Numbered from the stretch's first letter, positions 1-8,667 are shown. The stretch is DNA of 23,413 bases from JAPUME01 sp964605715 (GCA_964605715.1 CAZSDV010000035.1:1-23413); one strand, 5' to 3'. Program-made: numbers and translations. Notes: a model not told the origin generated them from the sequence alone.

Positions 1-395
<395 letters not shown>

Positions 396-482
396 TAAAA
401 TCCTGCTCAGCATACATGAGTGCTCCGCGCAAGAAGCGGTGGCGGGTTTACGTCGTACTATTCAGTAAATACTATTTAGGTT

Positions 483-600
483 TCCTGGTGGCCTTACCGG
501 AGGGGTCACACCCGTTCCCATCCCGAACACGGAAGTAAAGTCCTCCAGGGCCGATGGTACTGCACTGGTAACGGTGTGGGAGAGTAGGTCGCTGCCAGGA
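483..600 (+). rRNA. rrf: 5S ribosomal RNA
   Basis: A 118-nt 5S rRNA. The terminal helix forms between TCCTGGTGGC (483-492) and GCTGCCAGGA (591-600), and the conserved CCCATCCCGAACACGGAAG lies in the loop A and helix III region. It begins about 87 nt after the 23S end, the usual 23S-5S order of a ribosomal operon. No tRNA is visible between them. Confidence 0.97.
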
Positions 601-609
601 TTAAGCATC

Positions 610-638
610 AACGCCCTCGAATTTCCGGGGGCGTTTTT
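610..638 (+). terminator. rho-independent terminator of the rRNA operon
   Basis: AACGCCCTCG pairs with CGGGGGCGTT around an AATTTC loop, giving a 10-bp stem with one T-G wobble. It runs directly into a TTTTT tract. It sits 10 nt after the 5S gene, as expected for the end of the ribosomal operon. Confidence 0.9.
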
Positions 639-640
639 GT

Positions 641-939
641 ATGTGGACAACACCTGGATTTTAAAAGGCTTAAACCAGAAAAGTGATTGAGAGGGGTTTG
701 AGAATATAAACGCCATTCGCTAAAACGAGCAAGGCGCCAGAGTGGAATTGGTTTTCTGGCCAAATGCGGAAATCTCAAAAGAGTTTATTTCTTCTTGAAG
801 TATTTCTTATAGATCCAATCTGGTTGGTGAGAATCACGTTTTGTTCAAATATTGTGTGATCGTTCTCTTTTTTTCTGGAGCTTGAGCTGCTCAATGCCTG
901 GTTGTCCACGACTCCTAACTTTATGGAAGGCCTGAGAGG
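641..939. other. intergenic region, no gene recognised
   Basis: About 300 bp between the rRNA terminator and the 3' end of the first sulfatase gene. The reverse strand can be read as a short lysine-rich tail ending near 784, but the frame is broken by a TGA and has no start, so I do not call a gene. No tRNA, repeat or clear hairpin was seen. Confidence 0.5.
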
Positions 940-2343
940 TTAAGGTTTTTCACCCCAGCCTCCATTATCCTTGGGAAGGGCGCTGTTCCAGGCCATTAAC
1001 CCCTTGGCCATTTTTTGAACTATTGCTGGGTATTTTGAGGCGAGGTTTTTATTCTCACCATGGTCGTTTGGAATGTTGTAGAGCTGGGCATTGCTTCCAT
1101 CGTAATTACAAAGAAGCTTCCATTTCCCATCCCGAACACTCAGGTCTGGTAGATTCTGAAAACCATAGTAACTTTTTCTATCTGGAGGCCTTCTAAAGAA
1201 GATCGGCTTTTTGCGTGATGAAACACTCTTTCCTGTAAGAGTGTTTATGAGAACCTCACCGTCGTAATTGACATCATTTTGAATTCTAGCAAAATTGATA
1301 ATCGAAGGAACCAGATCTATGCCTGAAAAAATTGAAGTGTTGTTGCGACTTCCTCTCTTCGCTTGAGATATAAAACCAGGCCCCCAAACAATCAAAGGAG
1401 AACGAATACCTCCTTCGTAAAGATGCGTCTTGTAGCCCTTGAGGTTGGATCCACGGCCAGCACCCTTTTCGGGTCCGTTGTCAGAGCAGATAAGGATCAG
1501 TGTATTATTTCTTAATTTTCTATCAGCCTTTATATAGCTGAACAGCTGATCAAGTTGAAGATCCATTTCTTTAAGGACTGATAGGTACAGATTACGCTTA
1601 CCACTCCCATCCTTCCAACCCTTCAGAGACGGATAAAAGGGGCTATGGACATCGTCTGGCCAGAGGTTTATGTAGAAGGGTTTGTTGGCAGTCTTGGATT
1701 TTTTAATGAAGTTTATCGCTGCCTTGGTGAATTCTCCTGTAATTTTCGATCTATCTACCCAAGTGACCGGCCCCTTTCCCAGTCTTACGGCATCAGCCCA
1801 TATTTTTTTAAACTCTAATGCCATGGGCGTTCTGATCAATGGGAGCAGTTTAGGGCCTAGGCCTTCAAAGTTTGTTAGGGATTCATCAAACCCATACTGG
1901 GTAATGGGAGGAGCCTCATCCACATCACGCTGGCCTCCCATGTGCCATTTACCAAAGTGGCCAGTCATATATCCAGCCTGTTTAAGGCTTCGGGCCAAAA
2001 TCGGAGCTTGAGGGTTGAGCCAGTTAGCAATGCCGCGCCCCCTGTTTAGATTACGGTTAGAAAGGTAGGATGTGATTCTCCACCGTTGAGGATACTGACC
2101 CGTAGAAACAGCGACCCGGGACGGAGAACAAATAGGAGAATTTACATAAAATTGCTCGAAACGAATCCCCTCAGCGGCAAGCTTGTCAATGGATTCTGTT
2201 TTTGTATCAGTATTACCAAAACATGAAAGATCACTCCAGCCCATGTCGTCGATAAAAATAAACACAATGTTTGGTTTTGTGTTTTGGGCCCAAGCTGATA
2301 CAGACAGCGTTAAATAGAGTAATAGAAATATAATATTGCACAT
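940..2343 (-). CDS. exported type I sulfatase (S1 family)
   Basis: Predicted to hydrolyse sulfate esters, probably on a polysaccharide or glycoside outside the cytoplasm. The 467-aa protein starts with a Sec signal peptide (about 1-19, ending SAWAQ). The core follows: IDDMGWSD (31-38) with the calcium-binding Asp pair, then CSPSR (72-76), the CxPxR signature whose Cys72 is converted to formylglycine, GKWH (131-134), and SDNG (287-290) followed by LKGYK and YEGGIRSP. Length is normal for the family. It is the last gene of the locus read from 4802, 112 bp after the arylsulfatase, and may have its own control site. The maturing enzyme (FGE or anSME type) is not in the window. The substrate cannot be told from sequence. 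Confidence 0.93.
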   Translation of the reverse strand: MCNIIFLLLYLTLSVSAWAQNTKPNIVFIFIDDMGWSDLSCFGNTDTKTESIDKLAAEGIRFEQFYVNSPICSPSRVAVSTGQYPQRWRITSYLSNRNLNRGRGIANWLNPQAPILARSLKQAGYMTGHFGKWHMGGQRDVDEAPPITQYGFDESLTNFEGLGPKLLPLIRTPMALEFKKIWADAVRLGKGPVTWVDRSKITGEFTKAAINFIKKSKTANKPFYINLWPDDVHSPFYPSLKGWKDGSGKRNLYLSVLKEMDLQLDQLFSYIKADRKLRNNTLILICSDNGPEKGAGRGSNLKGYKTHLYEGGIRSPLIVWGPGFISQAKRGSRNNTSIFSGIDLVPSIINFARIQNDVNYDGEVLINTLTGKSVSSRKKPIFFRRPPDRKSYYGFQNLPDLSVRDGKWKLLCNYDGSNAQLYNIPNDHGENKNLASKYPAIVQKMAKGLMAWNSALPKDNGGWGEKP

Positions 2344-2357
2344 AATAAGTGCTACTT

Positions 2358-2376
2358 ACCCTGTATTTACAGGTTA
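2358..2376. promoter_or_regulatory. small palindrome in front of the sulfatase gene, possible operator
   Basis: CCTGTA and TACAGG (2360-2373) face each other around TT, and partial symmetry extends outwards (TTA.CCTGTA/TACAGG.TAA). The site lies 17 to 30 nt upstream of the ATG at 2343, where a repressor or an RNA hairpin could act. No strong ribosome binding site is visible for that gene. Function is inferred from symmetry and position only. Confidence 0.3.
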
Positions 2377-2455
2377 ATCCACGTTGCCTGATATCAATTT
2401 ATTTTGATTATTTATGTTTTTGAGTTAATCAAATTTAACAACGTCAAATAATTTG

Positions 2456-4126
2456 CTAATATTTCGGAAAAATTTCCGCTGGAAAGGGTTTTACGAAAGC
2501 TCTTTGAGCCCATTGCTCCCAGGCAATTTTTAGTTCCTTAGTTTTTTCCGGTTCCTTGGCAGCAAGATTATTCATCTCGGTCCTATCTGCTTCCATGTCG
2601 TAAAGTTCCCAGTTGCCATCCAGGCCTTTGGCAACCAGTTTCCATTTTCCGGCACGTACTGCACGGTTGCGTTCATGTTCAAAGAAAATCATGCGTTCTT
2701 CCATGGAGTCATCCTCAAAGACAGGAGTAAGATTTTTTCCTTCCACCGGGATAATTTTATTACCGTTGTATGTTGATGGATAGCTTGCTTTTCCTATGTC
2801 TATGCAGGTTGCCATAACATCGATTAGGTGGGCAGGCGTGTGGCGCCACTCATTTTTAACTTTAATACCTTTGGGCCAGTGAGCTATAAGAGGAGTAGAA
2901 ATCCCACCTTCATGGACATAGTGTTTATATAGCCGGAACGGGGTATTTGAGACATTGGCCCAATCTAGTCCGTAACCGATAAATGAGTCAGGTCCTCCAG
3001 GCATTACATCTTCTCCTGTAAGGACTGGCCTATTGTCACGAGTAACGTGAGGAATCATATTTGGTTGTAAATCTTCTTTGGCTATGGTGCTCTTTATTGG
3101 TTTGCGCGATTTTCTGCCAGCTGCTTCTGCGCATCCACCGTTATCTTGCATAAAAAGAATTAGGGTATTTTCCAGTTGGCCATCATTCTCAAGTTGATTG
3201 ATGATCCGACCGATGCCCTGGTCCATCGAGTCAATCATTGCCGCATAAACCTCCATCCCTCTCTCTTCCCATTTCTTGTTTTTTACAGAACTCCAAAGTC
3301 GACCATCTTTAGGGGTAATCTGCCACTGTGGTGCAAGCATGCCAAGTTTTGTCATTTTTTCGATACGCCGCTTACGGGTAGCCTTATAACCGTCACTGTA
3401 TTTACCTGCGTATTTTTTAATGTCTCTATTAAGAGCGTGCATTGGCCAATGAGCAGCAGTGTACGAAACGTACATGAAGAATGGCGTTGTGGAATCATTC
3501 TCTTTAATAAAACGTACAGCATGATCAGAGATGGCATCTGTGTAGTAGTACGTATCCGGCGTGTATTCAGGGTCATTATAAGGAGAAACAAATTCATTAT
3601 CTCTGGTCAAGCTGCTAGGATCGTAAAAGCTTCCGCCACCGTGGATTGTGCCATAAAAGCGATTAAACCCTCTTTGCAGAGGCCAGTTGTCCTTGGAGTA
3701 ATTTTTCTTTTGTTCGGGAGAAGGTGTTACATGCCATTTTCCGGCCATGTAAGTATTGTAACCAACCTCGTTCATGACTTCGGCGATAGTAACCACTTCC
3801 TTGCTAAGATCACCCTGGTAACCTCTTACTTTTTGATCTGCCATCATGTGACCAAGGCCGGCTTGGTGTGAATAAACACCAGTGAGTAGTGCTCCGCGAG
3901 TAGGGCAGCAACGGCCAGTGTTGTAAAATTGACTGAAGCGCAGTCCATTGCGAGCTAGTTTGTCAAGATTCGGAGTCATTATTTCGCTACCGTAGCAGCC
4001 GATGTCCGAATAGCCCATATCATCTGAAAGGATAAGTATGATATTTGGCCTACTGACTCTTGATTGCCAAATTGATCCACAAGAAGTGCATAGAAGAGAT
4101 AGGACTAATGCGTGAATAAGTTTCAT
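2456..4126 (-). CDS. arylsulfatase, exported (S1 family)
   Basis: A 556-aa sulfatase of the arylsulfatase type. The hydrophobic N-terminus is followed by Cys at 16 (LLCTSC), so it could be a lipoprotein, though the lipobox is atypical and a normal signal peptide is possible. Motifs: SDDMGYSDIGCYG (34-46, metal-binding Asp pair), CCPTR (73-77) matching CxPxR with Cys73 as the formylglycine precursor, GKWH (129-132), and a later DNGG and HEGGISTP. The ATG is preceded by AAGGGA. It lies 28 bp after the DUF1080 gene and clearly belongs to the same transcript. The two sulfatases differ in length and in active-site text, so they probably act on different linkages or sugars. Substrate unknown. Confidence 0.94.
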   Translation of the reverse strand: MKLIHALVLSLLCTSCGSIWQSRVSRPNIILILSDDMGYSDIGCYGSEIMTPNLDKLARNGLRFSQFYNTGRCCPTRGALLTGVYSHQAGLGHMMADQKVRGYQGDLSKEVVTIAEVMNEVGYNTYMAGKWHVTPSPEQKKNYSKDNWPLQRGFNRFYGTIHGGGSFYDPSSLTRDNEFVSPYNDPEYTPDTYYYTDAISDHAVRFIKENDSTTPFFMYVSYTAAHWPMHALNRDIKKYAGKYSDGYKATRKRRIEKMTKLGMLAPQWQITPKDGRLWSSVKNKKWEERGMEVYAAMIDSMDQGIGRIINQLENDGQLENTLILFMQDNGGCAEAAGRKSRKPIKSTIAKEDLQPNMIPHVTRDNRPVLTGEDVMPGGPDSFIGYGLDWANVSNTPFRLYKHYVHEGGISTPLIAHWPKGIKVKNEWRHTPAHLIDVMATCIDIGKASYPSTYNGNKIIPVEGKNLTPVFEDDSMEERMIFFEHERNRAVRAGKWKLVAKGLDGNWELYDMEADRTEMNNLAAKEPEKTKELKIAWEQWAQRAFVKPFPAEIFPKY

Positions 4127-4154
4127 AAATTTATCCCTTTTTTAAATAGGACCA

Positions 4155-4802
4155 TTAATTGAGTGGCCTGATACTCACTTCTTTGAAGAAGACACTGGTT
4201 TCTTTGTCATGGTTCTGGAGCCCGATGTACCCAAGATTAGGACGCCGTCCTCGTATGGGTTCGTAATCATGTTTTCTCTCTGGAACCGGAGATCCTTCTG
4301 TATATTCATTTACCTTTTGGCCATTCAGATGAACAATTGTTTTTGGCCCGTCGAGTGTAATTTCTAACACATTCCATTCCCCGGTTGGGTTGGATGCGTT
4401 CTTTACCACCTTCGAAATTGAATAAATTGCACCTGTTGTATGCCAGGGATCACCTTCATTAAAGATCTGTATTTCGTATCCTCTGTGGACACCGTGCCAT
4501 TGGTCTGTTGGTTTACCGTCGATGCGGATGAATACTCCAGAATTATTTCCTGGGTTTGAAGTTTTGAAAACTACACGAAGGACAGCATTGCCGATTGGTT
4601 TATTTGTGTACCAGAGCAATCCCATTCCTCCATGCGTTCTAAGCATTCCGTTGTTAACTGTGAAGTGGCCAGGACCAACGTGCTCCCAACCACTCATATC
4701 TTTACCGTTGAATATGCGTTCCCAAGCATGCTGGCCATTTAATGGGGCTGTCAGGATGCATATAGCGAGATAACCTGCTAACCAAATTCCTTTATATTGC
4801 AC
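4155..4802 (-). CDS. DUF1080 / 3-keto-disaccharide hydrolase domain protein
   Basis: A 215-aa exported protein: signal peptide about 1-23, then one concanavalin-A-like DUF1080 domain (WERIFNGKDMSGWEHVG near 27-43, a GVFIRIDG strand, and a C-terminal GYIGLQNH.....FFKEVSIRPL). Some members of this Pfam family hydrolyse 3-keto-glycosides, but many are untested. The start is GTG at 4802 with AGGAGC about 7 nt upstream. It is the first gene of the locus and is followed within 28 bp by the arylsulfatase, so a role in the same extracellular glycan breakdown is likely. The exact reaction is not shown by the sequence. Confidence 0.88.
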   Translation of the reverse strand: MQYKGIWLAGYLAICILTAPLNGQHAWERIFNGKDMSGWEHVGPGHFTVNNGMLRTHGGMGLLWYTNKPIGNAVLRVVFKTSNPGNNSGVFIRIDGKPTDQWHGVHRGYEIQIFNEGDPWHTTGAIYSISKVVKNASNPTGEWNVLEITLDGPKTIVHLNGQKVNEYTEGSPVPERKHDYEPIRGRRPNLGYIGLQNHDKETSVFFKEVSIRPLN

Positions 4803-4962
4803 TGCTCAGCTCCTAGGGTAAGGTAGGAATGTTTGGAGAAAGGATACAATGCTACTTGATGGAAAAGAGAGTAATTTCTAAAAAAAATGGAACTCACTGT
4901 CTAGGTGCCTCCGACTAGCTTTTTAGGCCTATGTTCTATAGTGGCGCTTGGCGTGACTTGGC

Positions 4963-4991
4963 TTGTACCTTTCGCGGCTCACCTGTAAAAT
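4963..4991 (+). promoter_or_regulatory. putative sigma-70 promoter for galU
   Basis: TTGTAC (4963-4968) and TAAAAT (4986-4991) are separated by 17 bp, the preferred spacing for housekeeping sigma factors. Transcription would begin near 4998 and leave a leader of about 60 nt before the proposed galU start. The surroundings are AT-rich. This was found by eye, not measured. Confidence 0.5.
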
Positions 4992-5058
4992 AGGAGATAG
5001 CTAGTTACTTATCGCATAAGGGATGAGAAATTTTTTTTAGGTTGACAGAGGTATTGTT

Positions 5059-5949
5059 ATTAGAAGATCCACCAAAGTTTGCAAAGTTGTTTTGCCTGCT
5101 GCCGGCTTGGGCACACGCTTTCTTCCCGCAACAAAGGCACAACCGAAAGAGATGTTGCCTTTGATTGACAAGCCATTGATTCAATATGGCGTGGAAGAGG
5201 CCTTAGCTTCGGGCATCAAGGATGTAATCATTGTTACTGGGCGAGGGAAAAACGCTATCGAAGACCATTTTGATGTGTCTTTTGAACTGGAGGAGTTGCT
5301 AGCCAAAAAAGGGAAAAAGAAACTCCTTGCTCAGGTTCGACGCATCTCTGGCATGGCTAGCGTGACATACATTCGACAAAAGAAGGCCTTGGGTCTTGGT
5401 CATGCGGTCTTGATGGCAAGGAATCTCATTAGAGACGAGCCCTTTGCCGTGCTCCTCGGAGATGATATTGTTGACTCAGACATCCCTTGCCTAAAGCAGT
5501 TATTGCGAGTCTATTCTCAGGTGCAGACTTCTGTCCTGGCGATTATGCCTGTGCCACGCAAAATGGTTTCTAGTTACGGAATTGCAAAGGTGACTCGCGT
5601 TAAAAGCTCTAAATTTTCTGACCGCCTCTATCGAGTTCAAGACGTGATTGAAAAACCATCCATGAAAAAGGCCCCTTCAAACCTTGCTATTGTGGGGCGT
5701 TACATCCTTAGACCTTCCATCTTTCAGGCATTGGAGAAGGTTCAAGTTGATTCGATGGGAGAAATTCAGTTGACTAATGCTATTCGTAATCTATTGATTA
5801 GTGAACCGGTGCATGCATATAAGTTCGAAGGTCAGCGCCACGACGCAGGGAACAAACTTGATTTTCTTAAGGCGAGCGTGGAATTTGGCTTGAAACGCCC
5901 AGATCTCAAGAAACCCTTTCGGGCCTACCTGAAGTCTCTTAAGTTATAG
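5059..5949 (+). CDS. galU: UTP-glucose-1-phosphate uridylyltransferase
   Basis: Makes UDP-glucose from UTP and glucose-1-phosphate for LPS and exopolysaccharide synthesis; cytoplasmic. The N-terminal nucleotidyltransferase signature PAAGLGTRFLPATKA is present, followed by PKEMLPLIDKPLIQY, VTGRGKNAIEDHFD, LGLGHAV, LLGDDIV and GEIQLTNAI. The ordinary start would be TTG at 5092, but that removes the first beta strand of the fold, which reads KVCKVVLPAAG when the frame is followed upstream. The frame stays open to a TAG at 5038. The best-placed start is ATT at 5059, with AGAGG about 7 nt upstream; no ATG or GTG is available. It is either a rare ATT start or a base error in an ATG. Full length would be 296 aa, normal for GalU. 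Confidence 0.93.
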   Translation: MRRSTKVCKVVLPAAGLGTRFLPATKAQPKEMLPLIDKPLIQYGVEEALASGIKDVIIVTGRGKNAIEDHFDVSFELEELLAKKGKKKLLAQVRRISGMASVTYIRQKKALGLGHAVLMARNLIRDEPFAVLLGDDIVDSDIPCLKQLLRVYSQVQTSVLAIMPVPRKMVSSYGIAKVTRVKSSKFSDRLYRVQDVIEKPSMKKAPSNLAIVGRYILRPSIFQALEKVQVDSMGEIQLTNAIRNLLISEPVHAYKFEGQRHDAGNKLDFLKASVEFGLKRPDLKKPFRAYLKSLKL

Positions 5950-6014
5950 GGGGATTCAGCTCTAAAAAATTGGCAATTCAGGTTAGCAGAATTTTTTGGT
6001 CGTGAAAGTTGGTG

Positions 6015-6317
6015 TCAGGATTTTTTAGGTTTTGCAGGAGGCTTGTCTGTACTTTTTTTGGGGTGGGTAGATTTCTTGTCAGGGTTTTTTGGGGAGGGCT
6101 CTGGGGCACCGGATTTATCTTTTTCCCCAGGAGAGTCTTTTTTGGCGTAGTCGGTTACGTACCATCCTGTTCCTTTGAACTGAATGGCAGGGCTTGAAAT
6201 CAGCCGTTCAACCTCCCCGTCGCATTTCCTGCAGTTCTTCAATGGATCATCAGAAAATTTCTGAATGACTTCGAACCGATTCCCGCAGGTAGAACACTCA
6301 TATTCGTATAGTGGCAA
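6015..6317 (-). CDS. FmdB-family zinc-ribbon protein
   Basis: A 100-aa protein beginning PLYEYEC, the typical FmdB start, with two CxxC knuckles (Cys8/Cys11 and Cys29/Cys32) forming a zinc ribbon of about 45 residues. The family is often called a putative regulator, but its role is unsettled. The last 40 or so residues are low-complexity and rich in Lys, Pro and Ser, and probably disordered. The start codon is TTG at 6317, close to AAAGGAT repeats. It follows the upstream unknown gene by only 24 bp once that gene's true end is recognised, so the two look co-transcribed. It converges with galU. Confidence 0.88.
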   Translation of the reverse strand: MPLYEYECSTCGNRFEVIQKFSDDPLKNCRKCDGEVERLISSPAIQFKGTGWYVTDYAKKDSPGEKDKSGAPEPSPKNPDKKSTHPKKSTDKPPAKPKKS

Positions 6318-6341
6318 ATCCTTTAATCCTTTATTGCGGAA

Positions 6342-6793
6342 CTACCCACCCTTAATCTTTGGTGGTTGAGCACCAGAAGTACTTTCCAAGACTAGAAACC
6401 TTAAACATTCAAGAATGGAAAATCCTGCCCGTCTTAAATGGGCAAGCATCCTGAGAACAAGCGCGCGCGNNNNNNNNNNAAAAAGGCCGAATCCTCCTCA
6501 GTGAGCCGAACCTCAAAGGACTTCTGTGACTCCGTGCTGATCTTTGCCCGGTGCACGATGCTGTTTTTGCCACGCTTACTGAACCCGACTGTCAACTCCA
6601 AAATCAGGAGTACATCGTAGCCTCCTTCACGAATTTGGCCGAGGATGTCTGCAACCTGGTCCGAACTGGAAAGAGAATCGTTGACGGCCATTCCTAGTTG
6701 GCGAATTAGTTCTTTGAATTGCGTATCCTGCTCCAAGAGCATTTCCTCCACTAGGTGATGAATATTATTAGCTTGCCAACCTGGCACACTCAT
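6342..6793 (-). CDS. hypothetical protein interrupted by an assembly gap
   Basis: I do not recognise this protein. The first 104 residues, from ATG at 6793, are a soluble alpha/beta sequence with no signal peptide, including GGYDVLLILELTVGF and an acidic ending RLTEEDSAF. A 10-N gap (6470-6479) follows. Continuing in the same frame gives a stop about 11 codons later. The frame two bases away instead gives 41 protein-like residues (RALVLRMLAHLRRAG, then a tail ending PPKIKGG) that end at TAG 6342, 24 bp before the FmdB-like gene. I take that as the true C-terminus, for about 150 residues or more. It is divergent from the mlaE-like gene. Function unknown. Confidence 0.65.
6470..6479. other. 10-N assembly gap in the hypothetical gene
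   Basis: Ten N next to a CG-alternating run (GCGCGCGCG). The reading frames on the two sides agree only if the true gap length is 2 modulo 3, so 10 is not the real length. Confidence 0.9.
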
Positions 6794-6969
6794 TCTATCG
6801 GTCAGAAAGAGGGAGAGTCAAGGTGAGCTACTTGGAGATGGCCTCAAAGCGGGTAAGATTCAGATATAAAAGAAAATAAGAAAGATAGATTGATTACCAA
6901 TACAGTGTCCCACGGGAGTGGAGGTGAAAGCTTGGTCTCAATTCTCTCCGCTGCCTTGACTCTGGAGGA

Positions 6970-7812
6970 GTGGACGACTACAGTTCAATAGAGCTAGGCA
7001 AGAAAGAAATTTTTCCTGGGTCATCTTTCAGTATGCTCGCAGCATATCTTAACAACTTTGCAAAACGGAAGGTACTTGCTGTCCAGGATGCCACCTCCCT
7101 CCTGATTAGCTCGATTCGTAACCTCTTTAGTCCACCTCGTTATTACTTAGATCTGGTTATCCAGATGGATATCATCGGCTTCGGATCGCTTCCCATTGTT
7201 CTTCTGACTGGGTTTTTCGCGGGGGCGGTATTGGCGCTTCAGACTTACAAGACCCTTAGTGCTTTTGGGGAGGTAAGCTTGGTTGGTCAGGTGGTAGCGC
7301 TGTCACTGGTTCGCGAAATGGGGCCCGTACTGACGGCTTTGATGGTAGCTGGTCGTAATGCATCGGGTATGGCCTCTGAGCTAGGCTCAATGTTGGTTAG
7401 CGAGCAGATTGATGCCATGCGAGCCTTGGGTACTGATCCTAATCGCAAGCTTGTTTCGCCTCGGATTTTTGCAACTGTTATCTGCCTTCCCCTTTTGACC
7501 ATATTGGCAAACTTACTGGGTTTGGTGGGGGGTTTTTTTGTGAGTGTGACGATTGCGGGATTGAATGCTGCGCAATACTGGTCTTCGGCATATCAGGCAC
7601 TTGGATATCAAGATGTAGTTCAAGGCGTCAGCAAGCCCTTGTTTTTTGCCATCATAATTTCCGTAGTGGGCTGTTATTCGGGATTGACTACCACGGGAGG
7701 TACTGAAGGGGTAGGGCGTTCAACAACTCAAGCTGTAGTTTATGCTTCTGTTCTTGTGCTGGTTTTCGATTTTTTCATTACCAAACTCGTAATGGGAGTT
7801 TTGTTTCCTTAA
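6970..7812 (+). CDS. mlaE: MlaE-like ABC transporter permease
   Basis: Inner-membrane permease of an MCE/Mla phospholipid transporter. After an N-terminal amphipathic part (about residues 20-65) come five hydrophobic stretches. The family's characteristic centre is present: LLTGFFAGAVLALQTYKTLSAFG, LVREMGPVLTALMVAGR, and ELGSMLVSEQIDAMRALGTDP. The start is uncertain. GTG at 6970 is the longest choice but GGAGG is almost touching it; ATG at 7033 has no visible ribosome binding site. It is the first gene of mlaE-mlaF-mlaD and ends 14 bp before mlaF. No MlaB or MlaC homologue is nearby, a reduced arrangement common outside Proteobacteria. Confidence 0.92.
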   Translation: MDDYSSIELGKKEIFPGSSFSMLAAYLNNFAKRKVLAVQDATSLLISSIRNLFSPPRYYLDLVIQMDIIGFGSLPIVLLTGFFAGAVLALQTYKTLSAFGEVSLVGQVVALSLVREMGPVLTALMVAGRNASGMASELGSMLVSEQIDAMRALGTDPNRKLVSPRIFATVICLPLLTILANLLGLVGGFFVSVTIAGLNAAQYWSSAYQALGYQDVVQGVSKPLFFAIIISVVGCYSGLTTTGGTEGVGRSTTQAVVYASVLVLVFDFFITKLVMGVLFP

Positions 7813-7826
7813 AACCCTATCTAACT

Positions 7827-8593
7827 ATGGAAAATTGGACTGCGGGAAAGAATATACCGGCTCTTCAAGTCGAGAATGTTTCTTTGGCTCTTGAAGGAAG
7901 GGCAGTGTTGCAGAACATCTCCTTTGAAGCTCATTCCGGAGAGACGACTGTCATTCTTGGCGTTACGGGGACAGGGAAGTCACTCCTTCTTAAGATGCTC
8001 GTAGGATTAATTCGCCCTGATTCAGGCCGGATTTTTGTTGAAGGTCGGAAAGTCGACTATTTAGATGAAAGTCAGCTTTACTCCATTCGACGCAGTATAG
8101 GAATCCTATTCCAAGAAGGCGCGCTATTTGATTCTTTGAGTGTGTTTGACAATGTATCCTATCGCCTTCAGGAGGAAAAAGTCCTGAATGAAACCGAACT
8201 AGAGGATCGCGTAAGAGAAGTTTTGCGTTTTGTAGAGCTGGAAGATGCGATGAACGCATTTCCTTCAAATCTCTCTGGAGGCATGAAGCGACGCGTGGCA
8301 TTGGCCCGCGCTATGGTCGATAGGCCCCCTATCATGCTTTACGATTCTCCCACCGCGGGACTTGACCCGGTTACAGCGAACACGATCATTTCCTTGATTG
8401 TTAAACTTAGGGATGTTGATAAAGTCTGCTCTCTTTTAGTGACTCANNNNNNNNNNTATTGAACGACGATGAGTTAGCTGGACAACCGCGGACTAAATTT
8501 CTAGTGCTCCGAGGTGGGTCTATTTATTTTCATGGTTCAAAGCAAGAAATTCTGGAAAGCTCGGATCCTTATCTGCAGCTTTTCTTGACGTGA
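7827..8593 (+). CDS. mlaF: MlaF-like ABC transporter ATPase (spans an assembly gap)
   Basis: Cytoplasmic ATPase that powers the MlaE permease. Walker A is GVTGTGKS (45-52), the Q-loop is Gln96, the signature is LSGGM (149-153) and Walker B is IMLYDSPTAGLDP (169-181). The residue after the Walker B Asp, usually the catalytic Glu, is Ser174. The frame reaches a 10-N gap right after VT(H), the H-loop. Beyond the gap a different frame continues with typical MlaF C-terminal text (KFLVLRGGSIYFHG and SSDPYLQLFL) to TGA at 8591. Comparison with acidobacterial relatives, from memory, suggests more than 10 nt are missing. ATG at 7827; mlaD follows 74 bp after the end. Confidence 0.9.
8447..8456. other. 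10-N assembly gap in mlaF
   Basis: The gap falls just after the start of the H-loop codon (VT-CA). The two coding frames join only if the real gap is 2 modulo 3 in length. The missing H-loop region of the family is probably tens of bases. Confidence 0.9.
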
Positions 8594-8667
8594 AATCGTC
8601 ACGGTCTGGCCTACTTTCGATTACAATGGCCCTTGAGGAAATCTATTGAATTGGAGTTGAGAGACAT

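Noticed and set aside
784..900. Reverse-strand text ending DWIYKKYFKKK downstream of the first sulfatase
   Set aside because: The frame has an in-frame TGA and no start; it could be a remnant but is too short and low in complexity to support a call.
2403..2433. AT-rich inverted repeat TTTGATTA/TAATCAAA between the sulfatase genes as a terminator
   Set aside because: The stem is weak, the loop is 15 nt and no T tract follows on the relevant strand.
3176..3871. A long plus-strand open frame (231 codons) inside the arylsulfatase gene
   Set aside because: It is antisense to a sulfatase with full catalytic motifs, has no recognisable domain and no ribosome binding site.
6009..6197. Plus-strand 62-codon frame downstream of galU
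   Set aside because: It is antisense to the FmdB-like gene and its Phe/Gly-rich composition reflects the reverse complement of the Lys/Pro-rich tail.
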